Positions 7,940-13,007 of a stretch of DNA of 13,007 bases are shown here, piece by piece. How positions within the stretch are numbered: the first letter of the stretch is position 1; each line of letters opens with the position of its first letter. The position numbers and the translations under genes were made by a program. The notes under the pieces are model-generated. The model made no database searches. It was given only the letters and a program-made list of their open reading frames with translations, and was not told the origin of the DNA. The stretch lies in assembly GCA_003506275.1 (NCBI GenBank), contig DOBD01000131.1:15162-28168 (forward strand). The letters are read 5' to 3'. This stretch comes from Bacteroidales bacterium. Lineage in GTDB: Bacteria > Bacteroidota > Bacteroidia > Bacteroidales > UBA1402.

Positions 7940-7968
7940 TTGAAATCTCAAACAAATACGTATATTTA
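7940..7968 (+). promoter_or_regulatory. Possible promoter of the Omp85-like gene
   Basis: TTG (7940-7942), an 18-nt spacer and TATATTTA (7961-7968) approximate the Bacteroidota -33/-7 pattern; the last base of the -7 box is A rather than G. A second TTG at 7936-7938 would give a 22-nt spacer. It is correctly placed in the 85-nt gap before the ATG at 8006. Confidence 0.35.
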
Positions 7969-8005
7969 CGGCGTATACCGCATTCCGAACCTAATACTAT
8001 CATCG

Positions 8006-9379
8006 ATGAACACCCTGGTCGCCTCCCCTCGCTACGTCCAGAAAAGGGTCGTATCACCTCGCCCATCATGGTCTGGATACCTGTTATTGATACTCACACT
8101 GATTGTACTACCCGGAGTCAGTCTGAAGGCTGCTGAAAAGCCAGCCAAGCAAGGGTTAAATCTGGGGGGCTTGCCCGCCGTTTCGTACAACTCCGATGAG
8201 GGTTTCCAATACGGCGTTATCCTCAACTTGTTTGACTATGGTGATGGTCAACAATTTCCGGCATACGATTATTCGGCGTATCTGGAGGCTTCCCGTTTCA
8301 CCAAGGGCAGTAGCCTGCTACGTTTCTACCTGGATACCGAAAAACTCCTGCCAGGTATTCGGAGTTTTCTAGATATCAGCTATGTACAGGAAGACTTACT
8401 ACCGTTTTACGGATTCAACGGTTTTCAATCCGTCTATGACACCGACACGCTGGCGGGTAACCGGACCTTTTACGCGATGTCCATGCGTCAGTTCAGACTG
8501 ATGGCCGACTTCAAGGGTCAGTTTGGCCTGGATAATTTGAACTGGCTGTTGAGTTATGGGTTTTATCACTATTCCCCGGGGAATGTCAACCATGACAAGC
8601 TCAACAAGGATCTCCATCCGGGTGATCCGGAATACCTTTATGGCACCAGTTTGTACGACCATTACGTAGACTGGGGTTTGATCGATGGAACAGAGGCAAA
8701 CGGCGGGGCTGTTCATGCCTTAAAAGCTGGTTTATTGTACGACACGCGCAACGCCCTGGTGAATCCTGACAGGGGCGTTTATTCAGAAGCTTTGCTGGAG
8801 CTAGCCCCAGGATGGCTCAATAAAAAGCCGTATGCCCGGTATTCTCTGGTACACCGTCAATACCACGCACTGATCAAGCACCGACTCAACCTGGCCATCA
8901 GGGTGGGCGCACAGGGGAAAGTTGGCAAGAATGAGCTGCCTTTCTACAGACGCACTCAGCTCATCTCCCCCTTTGCAACCCGTTCCAACGTTACCGGTCT
9001 GGGAGGCGACAACAGTTTGAGGGGTATCCTGAAAAACAGGTTGGTGGGTGACGGCATGGCCTACAGTAACCTTGAATTGCGCTGGCGAGCGTTCAACTTC
9101 GACCTGTTCAATCAACATTTCTATATTGGATTCAACGGTTTCGTCGACTTGGGTCTGATCACTGATGCGGTTGATATGAACCTGGATGGCCTCTCCCTCG
9201 CTGACAGATCCACTTACTTTGAGGCCACTACGGAACAGCCCCTGCATGCATCAGCAGGTGGAGGGTTGAAACTGGCCATGAACGAGAATTTTGTGGTTTC
9301 GGTAGATATGGGCAAGGCATTGGACAAACGTGACGGAGAAGGTTTGGGCGTTTACATCAAAATCAATTACCTTTTCTGA
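8006..9379 (+). CDS. BamA/TamA-like outer-membrane beta-barrel protein lacking POTRA domains
   Basis: Predicted outer-membrane barrel of the Omp85 surface-antigen type; substrate and role unknown. From the ATG at 8006 it has 457 residues. A long basic n-region (1-22) precedes a hydrophobic signal segment (25-40, cleavage probably near KAA 41-43). There is then no room for POTRA domains: the barrel starts by about 51 (LNLGGLPAVSYNSDEGFQYG). Omp85 hallmarks are DTRNALVNPDRGVYSEALLE (246-265), GLGGDNSLRG (331-340, the counterpart of the conserved loop-6 VRGY/F motif) and a C-terminal strand ending in IKINYLF with a terminal Phe, the usual BAM recognition feature. An upstream in-frame extension to 7883 overlaps comF and is rejected. 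By analogy with single-domain Omp85 proteins it might be a pore, a lipid transporter or a lipase-like barrel, but nothing here decides. Confidence 0.85.
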   Translation: MNTLVASPRYVQKRVVSPRPSWSGYLLLILTLIVLPGVSLKAAEKPAKQGLNLGGLPAVSYNSDEGFQYGVILNLFDYGDGQQFPAYDYSAYLEASRFTKGSSLLRFYLDTEKLLPGIRSFLDISYVQEDLLPFYGFNGFQSVYDTDTLAGNRTFYAMSMRQFRLMADFKGQFGLDNLNWLLSYGFYHYSPGNVNHDKLNKDLHPGDPEYLYGTSLYDHYVDWGLIDGTEANGGAVHALKAGLLYDTRNALVNPDRGVYSEALLELAPGWLNKKPYARYSLVHRQYHALIKHRLNLAIRVGAQGKVGKNELPFYRRTQLISPFATRSNVTGLGGDNSLRGILKNRLVGDGMAYSNLELRWRAFNFDLFNQHFYIGFNGFVDLGLITDAVDMNLDGLSLADRSTYFEATTEQPLHASAGGGLKLAMNENFVVSVDMGKALDKRDGEGLGVYIKINYLF

Positions 9380-9408
9380 TCCTTTTCAGTGCTTTTTTCA
9401 CGAAAGCA
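9376..9408 (+). terminator. Possible weak terminator after the Omp85-like gene
   Basis: Two small overlapping hairpins lie at and after the stop codon: CTGA/TCAG (9376-9379 with 9386-9389) followed closely by a run of six T, and TGCTTT/AAAGCA (9390-9395 with 9403-9408). Both stems are short, so this is tentative. Confidence 0.25.
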
Positions 9409-9433
9409 ATGCCTGTCTTAACCTTGCAATGAT

Positions 9434-9441
9434 TACTTTTG
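9434..9441 (+). promoter_or_regulatory. Putative -7 box for pyrE
   Basis: TACTTTTG matches TAnnTTTG exactly and lies 48 nt ahead of the pyrE ATG, in the 110-nt gap after the Omp85-like gene. No clear -33 element is present at the right distance. The implied leader of roughly 40 nt has no obvious attenuator-type hairpin. Confidence 0.45.
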
Positions 9442-9489
9442 CACCGTGAATGGTTGTTACCAACCTCACTCAGTTAGACACTTATCATT

Positions 9490-10134
9490 ATGAAGAAATT
9501 AGAACGCATCGTTGCCTCAAAATTACTGAAAATCAAAGCCGTGAAACTCCAACCATCCAACCCCTTCACCTGGGCTTCCGGTTGGAAATCGCCTATTTAC
9601 TGCGACAACCGCAAGACGTTGTCTTACCCACCCTTGCGCAACTTCATCAAATTGGAACTGGCTCGCCTTATTCGTGAGAAATACGACCAGGTAGACGCCA
9701 TTGCGGGAGTGGCCACCGGAGCCATCGCCCAAGGTGCCATGGTCGCAGAGGAACTGGGCCTACCCTTTGTTTATGTCCGCTCAACGCCCAAGGATCACGG
9801 TCTTGAAAACCTCATAGAGGGAGACCTGAAACCAGGCATGAAGGTGGTCGTCATCGAAGATTTGATTTCCACGGGTGGCAGCAGCCTTAAAGCGGTGGAA
9901 GCCATCAGAGCCGATGGCAGCGACGTAATTGGCATGTTGGCCATTTTCTCCTATGGTTTTCCGGTTGCCGATGAGGCTTTCCGAAAAGCCAAGGTTGAAC
10001 TGACCACCCTGAGCAACTATGAAGCGGTGCTTGAATTGGCCCTGGCCACGAATTATATCCACGAATCCGAACTTAAGGCGCTGCAGGAATGGCGCAAATC
10101 ACCCAGCAACTGGGAACCCAAGGCCATCCTCTAA
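9490..10134 (+). CDS. pyrE: Orotate phosphoribosyltransferase
   Basis: Converts orotate and PRPP to orotidine 5'-monophosphate in de novo pyrimidine synthesis, in the cytosol. The 214-residue length is normal. Seen: FTWASGWKSPIYCDNR (26-41, orotate and phosphate contacts), the RSTPKDHG segment (97-104) belonging to the catalytic flexible loop with Lys102 and His104, and the PRPP loop VVVIEDLISTGGSS (119-132). IAGVATGAIAQGAMVA (71-86) is the usual glycine-rich turn. The SRPBCC gene follows after 9 nt, so the two are probably one transcript. The start is the first ATG after the predicted promoter and gives the standard N-terminus. Confidence 0.97.
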   Translation: MKKLERIVASKLLKIKAVKLQPSNPFTWASGWKSPIYCDNRKTLSYPPLRNFIKLELARLIREKYDQVDAIAGVATGAIAQGAMVAEELGLPFVYVRSTPKDHGLENLIEGDLKPGMKVVVIEDLISTGGSSLKAVEAIRADGSDVIGMLAIFSYGFPVADEAFRKAKVELTTLSNYEAVLELALATNYIHESELKALQEWRKSPSNWEPKAIL

Positions 10135-10143
10135 GCCAGCGTC

Positions 10144-10554
10144 ATGACGGATTTTACCAGCGACACTCAACAAATACCCCATGGTACGGTCACGGTTTTT
10201 GAAACCTTGTCTGACTTGAACAACCTTGCCAGGCTGGGAGAGACCCTGCCGGTCAATGGCCTGAAAGACCTTTCATACGACAAAGACAGTTGTCGTTTCA
10301 AGGTGGACACGATCGGATCCATAGCCCTTCGTATCATTGAGCGGGAACCACACAAAACCATCAAACTGGTTTCCGAATCTTCACCCATTCCCTTTACGTG
10401 TTGGATTCAACTGGTTGAAGCGGGAGATTCGGATACGCGTCTGAGGTTGACGATCAGGGCTGATATACCTCTTATGCTCAAACCTATGGTCTCAAAACCC
10501 CTGGAAAAAGGCGTGAATGATTTAGCCACGCTACTCGCCTCCTTGCCCTATTGA
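10144..10554 (+). CDS. SRPBCC (START/Bet v1-like) family protein
   Basis: Small cytosolic protein of 136 residues with the helix-grip fold expected for ligand-binding START/Bet v1-like proteins; no enzyme activity can be assigned. The order of elements fits: an N-terminal beta strand, VFETLSDLNNLARL (18-31, the helix-turn seen at the start of SRPBCC domains), RFKVDTIGSIALRIIEREP (51-69), SSPIPFTCWIQL (79-90), RLRLTIRADI (99-108) and a long C-terminal helix (about 111-133) ending in LASLPY. I recognise this short protein as a common pyrE neighbour in Bacteroidales, 9 nt behind pyrE here. The conserved pairing hints at a link to nucleotide metabolism, but that is only inference from position. 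Confidence 0.85.
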   Translation: MTDFTSDTQQIPHGTVTVFETLSDLNNLARLGETLPVNGLKDLSYDKDSCRFKVDTIGSIALRIIEREPHKTIKLVSESSPIPFTCWIQLVEAGDSDTRLRLTIRADIPLMLKPMVSKPLEKGVNDLATLLASLPY

Positions 10555-10642
10555 CAGACAACGACTGACAAACCATCATACCAGCGCCCTGGGCAGCAAT
10601 CTGCACATGTCGGTGGATTTAACAGCATCAAACTGCGAACTC

Positions 10643-11980
10643 ATGAAAAAGCTTTGGGAAAAAGACACCGTGGTGGATTCCACCATTGAACGGTTCACCA
10701 TCGGAAAGGATCCTGAAATGGACCTTTTTCTGGCCAGGTACGACGTACTGGGCTCCATGGCCCATATCACCATGCTGGAGCAAATCGACCTGTTGACCAA
10801 AGATGAACTTGACCGACTTTTAATCGAATTGAAAGCCATCTATGTAACCATCGAAGCTGGATCTTTCTTCATTGAGCCCGGCGTGGAGGATGTGCATTCT
10901 CAAGTGGAGTTGATGTTGACCAGACGCTTGGGAGACATCGGAAAGAAGATCCACAGTGGTCGCTCTCGCAATGACCAGGTCTTGCTGGACATGAAACTCT
11001 ATACTCGCTCAGCCATCAAGGAAATCCACGATGCGGTTGTGGCCCTGATCGACGGATTGATTGAACAGAGTGAACGCTACAAGGAGGTCCTTATGCCGGG
11101 TTATACTCACCTGCAGGTGGCCATGCCTTCGTCATTTGGCCTTTGGTTTGGTGCCTACGCCGAATCACTGGTAGACGACCTGCTACTCTTACAGGCTGCC
11201 TACCGCCTGTGCAACCGTAATCCCTTGGGCTCAGCGGCTGGCTATGGCTCATCATTTCCTCTGAAAAGACAACTTACCACCGACTTGCTTGGCTTCGACG
11301 GCTTGAATTACAACGTGGTTTATGCCCAAATGGGCAGGGGAAAAATGGAACGCAACGTAGCTTTTGCCTTGTCATCCATCGCCAGCACCCTCTCACGCCT
11401 GGCGTTCGATGCCTGCCTGTATACAAGTCAGAACTTCGGATTCATCAAACTACCCGATGCGTTTACCACAGGCTCCAGCATCATGCCACACAAAAAAAAT
11501 CCAGATGTATTTGAATTAATCAGGGGCAAGTGCAACAAACTGCAGACGTTGCCTTATCAACTCAATAGTGTCATCAATAACTTACCTTCCGGGTATTTCA
11601 GAGATTTCCAGCTATTGAAAGAACTGTTCATTCCGGCCTTTGGCGAACTGGTTGATTGTTTGAGTATGACGCATGCTATCATGACGACGGTAGAAGTGAA
11701 CTCTCATATTTTAGACGACGAGAAATACCAATACCTCTACAGCGTTGAAGTTGTCAACAAGCTAGTCCTGGAAGGGGTGCCATTCCGCGACGCCTACAAA
11801 CAAGTGGGCCTGGCCATCGAGCATGGATCCTTTTTACCGGATAAACACCTTCATCACACCCATGAAGGTAGCTTGGGCAACCTCTGCAACCAAGCTATTC
11901 TGGAGCGAAAAGCCAGTCTTTCTGCCTCCTTCGCATTCGAGGTTGTGGAAGCGGCTGAGGCCAGACTGTTAGGACGATAG
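10643..11980 (+). CDS. argH: Argininosuccinate lyase
   Basis: Last enzyme of arginine synthesis: splits argininosuccinate into arginine and fumarate; a cytosolic homotetramer of the fumarase/aspartase superfamily. The 445 residues contain SGRSRNDQV (105-113), GYTHLQVAMP (153-162, with the catalytic-region His155) and the superfamily signature GSSIMPHKKNPD (277-288) with the catalytic serine loop. A longer in-frame start exists at 10607 (12 more residues), but the ATG at 10643 gives MKKLWEKDTVVD, matching the usual N-terminus of Bacteroidales ArgH, so I prefer it. It follows the SRPBCC gene by 88 nt with no recognisable promoter, so it may be read through from pyrE. Other arginine genes are not in the window. 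Confidence 0.96.
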   Translation: MKKLWEKDTVVDSTIERFTIGKDPEMDLFLARYDVLGSMAHITMLEQIDLLTKDELDRLLIELKAIYVTIEAGSFFIEPGVEDVHSQVELMLTRRLGDIGKKIHSGRSRNDQVLLDMKLYTRSAIKEIHDAVVALIDGLIEQSERYKEVLMPGYTHLQVAMPSSFGLWFGAYAESLVDDLLLLQAAYRLCNRNPLGSAAGYGSSFPLKRQLTTDLLGFDGLNYNVVYAQMGRGKMERNVAFALSSIASTLSRLAFDACLYTSQNFGFIKLPDAFTTGSSIMPHKKNPDVFELIRGKCNKLQTLPYQLNSVINNLPSGYFRDFQLLKELFIPAFGELVDCLSMTHAIMTTVEVNSHILDDEKYQYLYSVEVVNKLVLEGVPFRDAYKQVGLAIEHGSFLPDKHLHHTHEGSLGNLCNQAILERKASLSASFAFEVVEAAEARLLGR

Positions 11981-11997
11981 CCTCATTTTGAAAGAAA

Positions 11998-12058
11998 GAT
12001 CCCTATCCGAATAGCCCGGTTCAAACCACTCCTTGAAACCAGCTATTGGATAGGGATC
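11998..12058 (+). terminator. Long bulged hairpin downstream of argH (candidate terminator or structured RNA)
   Basis: Arms 11998-12015 and 12042-12058 pair over 17 bp with a single bulged G at 12009 (11 bp GATCCCTATCC, then AATAGC). Inside, across a small internal loop (CC 12016-12017 opposite A 12041), GGTTCAA (12018-12024) pairs with TTGAAACC (12033-12040) with one bulged A, leaving an 8-nt loop (12025-12032). Its position 17 nt after the argH stop suggests 3'-end formation. There is no T-run after it on the plus strand; on the minus strand it is followed by a T-rich stretch (TTTCTTTC). Confidence 0.5.
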
Positions 12059-12121
12059 ATTACACTCAACAATACAGGGCAAATGTACTAAGGGGCTTTG
12101 GTATAACCGTCAAAATAATCG

Positions 12122-12137
12122 CTCATTATCACTCATT
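12122..12137. promoter_or_regulatory. Direct repeat CTCATT, possible response-regulator half-sites
   Basis: CTCATT occurs at 12122-12127 and 12132-12137, a 10-nt period of about one helical turn, 69 nt ahead of the predicted -33 box. OmpR/PhoB-type regulators commonly bind tandem half-sites spaced like this, so autoregulation is possible. Short repeats of this size also arise by chance. Confidence 0.2.
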
Positions 12138-12156
12138 CTTCACTGTATGAAACGGG

Positions 12157-12182
12157 GCAAATTGCACAAAATGGCCCATTTT
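12157..12182. promoter_or_regulatory. Palindrome pair, candidate operator
   Basis: GCAAATTGC (12157-12165, arms of 4 bp) is followed two bases later by AAAATGGCCCATTTT (12168-12182), a perfect inverted repeat with 7-bp arms around a central C. It ends 23 nt before the predicted -33 box of the response-regulator gene, a suitable place for a dimeric regulator to bind. Confidence 0.35.
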
Positions 12183-12205
12183 TGAACATCCCCTCCAATA
12201 AATAA

Positions 12206-12236
12206 TTGTTCATGAATAAAATAATCATTACTCTTG
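12206..12236 (+). promoter_or_regulatory. Putative promoter of the response-regulator gene
   Basis: TTG (12206-12208), a 20-nt spacer and TACTCTTG (12229-12236) fit the Bacteroidota -33/-7 pattern with one mismatch in the -7 box. Transcription would start near 12243, leaving a leader of about 48 nt that contains the CGGGA/TCCCG hairpin at 12254-12268. Confidence 0.45.
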
Positions 12237-12253
12237 CGTTTCATTAAGCTTGT

Positions 12254-12268
12254 CGGGATTGATTCCCG
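12254..12268 (+). repeat. Small GC-rich hairpin in the response-regulator leader
   Basis: CGGGA (12254-12258) and TCCCG (12264-12268) pair around a 5-nt loop, 22 nt before the ATG at 12291. No T-run follows, so it is not a terminator; it could affect translation or transcript stability. Confidence 0.3.
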
Positions 12269-12290
12269 GCGCCCATGAATAAAAAGAACT

Positions 12291-12962
12291 ATGAAGAACA
12301 TCATGCTGGTTGAAGACCAATATGCATCCGCCAGGGTCATTGCTGACTTCCTGAAGTCGAAAGGATACGCCTTGTTGCACGCTCCCAACCTCAAAGCAGC
12401 CGATCATTATCTAGCCACGGAAAAAATCGATCTCATCTTGATGGATATCCTGCTAAGGGATGGTAACGGACTGGATTACGCCCGATTAATCCGTCAAAAC
12501 AAGCATTTGCAACCACTGATATTCATGACAGTTTGTTCGCGTATCAATGAAATCAAGGCCGGTTTTGAACTGGGCTGTGAGGATTATATCACCAAACCAG
12601 TCGATCTGGAAGAAATGCTCCTACGAATCAAGCGGGTACTGGGTGACATGAATGCCGCCATGGGACACTTTCGGAAAATAGGCACGTATAAGTTTAATCC
12701 TATTTCACAGTGTTTGTATCACGACCAGGAGGTTCAAAACCTGGGTAACCTCGAAGCTTCCGTGCTCAACGAACTCAGTGTGGTGGGCGGGGCCATTATC
12801 AGCAAGGAATCGCTCATGGAAAAGTTTTGGATGGGAGTGTCGTACTACTCTTCCCGAAACCTGGACAGCGTCATTGTCAAACTAAGGAAACGACTTAGGT
12901 ACGATCCCAACGTACGCATCCTATCGGTCAAGCGACATGGATACAGGCTGGTCGTAGAATAG
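12291..12962 (+). CDS. OmpR/PhoB-family response regulator (RprY-like)
   Basis: Two-component transcription factor of 223 residues, cytosolic. The receiver domain (1-118) has the acidic pair Glu8-Asp9, phospho-acceptor Asp52 in LILMDILLRDGNG (48-60), Thr80 in FMTVCSR (78-84) and Lys102 in DYITKPVDLEEML (98-110), so all key phosphorylation residues are present. The C-terminal winged helix (about 128-222) has RNLDSVIVKLRKRLRYDP (189-206), the recognition-helix region, and a final wing ending in KRHGYRLVV (214-222). The layout resembles Bacteroides RprY, but the receiver and wing are divergent and I do not assign that name. No histidine kinase precedes it; only 45 nt of downstream sequence is visible, so a partner could lie just outside. 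It has its own promoter-like sequence and an intergenic region full of possible binding sites. Confidence 0.9.
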   Translation: MKNIMLVEDQYASARVIADFLKSKGYALLHAPNLKAADHYLATEKIDLILMDILLRDGNGLDYARLIRQNKHLQPLIFMTVCSRINEIKAGFELGCEDYITKPVDLEEMLLRIKRVLGDMNAAMGHFRKIGTYKFNPISQCLYHDQEVQNLGNLEASVLNELSVVGGAIISKESLMEKFWMGVSYYSSRNLDSVIVKLRKRLRYDPNVRILSVKRHGYRLVVE

Positions 12963-13007
12963 ATTACCCCAGGGGGAAAACCGACAAAGAATAGGGATTA
13001 TCAAAAG

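Larger units (their letters stand above)
11981..12290. other. 310-nt intergenic region with dense inverted and direct repeats
   Basis: This is the longest non-coding stretch in the window. Left to right it holds a long bulged hairpin (11998-12058), a helical-turn direct repeat of CTCATT (12122-12137), two adjacent palindromes (12157-12165 and 12168-12182), a promoter-like -33/-7 pair (12206-12236) and a small GC-rich hairpin (12254-12268) just before the response-regulator ATG. No convincing protein gene fits: the start codons present lead only to very short frames. Confidence 0.6.

Noticed and set aside
7623..8069. A 148-codon minus-strand frame spanning the comF end and the following gap
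   Set aside because: Most of it is antisense to the PRPP-binding half of comF; composition and motifs do not support a real protein.
8801..9247. A 148-codon open frame on the minus strand
   Set aside because: It is antisense to the Omp85-like barrel gene, shows no domain pattern, and has no promoter or neighbour support.
12211..12284. Direct repeat CATGAATAAAA at 12211-12221 and 12274-12284
   Set aside because: An AT-rich 11-mer seen twice in a short region is compatible with chance or with similar start-site contexts; nothing marks it as an insertion footprint.
12275..12313. A 12-codon upstream frame overlapping the response-regulator start
   Set aside because: It starts at an ATG 16 nt before the real start and ends inside the gene; too short and unsupported to call without conservation.
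12966..12973. CCCC-A-GGGG inverted repeat after the response-regulator gene as a terminator
   Set aside because: The potential loop is a single base, which cannot form a stable hairpin; no T-run follows in the visible sequence.

Overview
The window looks like a core chromosomal segment from a member of the Bacteroidota, most likely order Bacteroidales. The reasons are: (i) a lipoprotein / small outer-membrane protein / uppS / bamA gene string and a pyrE / SRPBCC / argH string, both of which I recognise from Bacteroidales genomes; (ii) no Shine-Dalgarno sequences, but several TAnnTTTG-type -7 boxes typical of the Bacteroidota primary sigma factor; (iii) a lipoprotein whose cysteine is followed by an acidic surface-export-like signal. 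I cannot name a genus. Base composition by eye is close to balanced and even throughout. I see no insertion sequences, phage genes, tRNAs, rRNAs or CRISPR arrays.

Layout. Minus strand, read right to left: ribD (5802-4678) ends at a weak terminator-like hairpin. A 185-nt gap with a -7 box follows, then an envelope operon: a DUF6242-like surface lipoprotein (4492-3128), a DUF6089-like outer-membrane protein (about 3068-2358), uppS (2361-1615) and bamA (1597, running off the left edge after all five POTRA domains and the first barrel strands). Plus strand, divergent from ribD: prmC-recX-comF (5866-7920), a POTRA-less Omp85/BamA-like outer-membrane barrel (8006-9379), pyrE and an SRPBCC protein (9490-10554), then argH (10643-11980). 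After a 310-nt intergenic region rich in hairpins and palindromes comes an OmpR-family response regulator with no visible partner kinase (12291-12962).

How the genes fit together. The minus-strand block is about building the cell envelope: UppS makes the undecaprenyl carrier for peptidoglycan and surface glycans, and BamA inserts outer-membrane barrels. The two uncharacterised proteins transcribed with them are predicted to be exported to the outer membrane or surface. The plus-strand block is mostly housekeeping: release-factor methylation, RecA control, phosphoribosyltransferases, pyrimidine and arginine synthesis. It also holds one outer-membrane barrel that may be a client of the BAM machine.

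Novelty. Most of the window is ordinary core genome and I see no clear new defence, mobile or biosynthetic system. The parts most worth a second look are the argH-to-regulator intergenic region (a long two-part hairpin, a perfect 15-bp palindrome, a helical-turn direct repeat and a good promoter), the two unknown envelope proteins locked to uppS/bamA by overlapping translation, and the POTRA-less Omp85 barrel.
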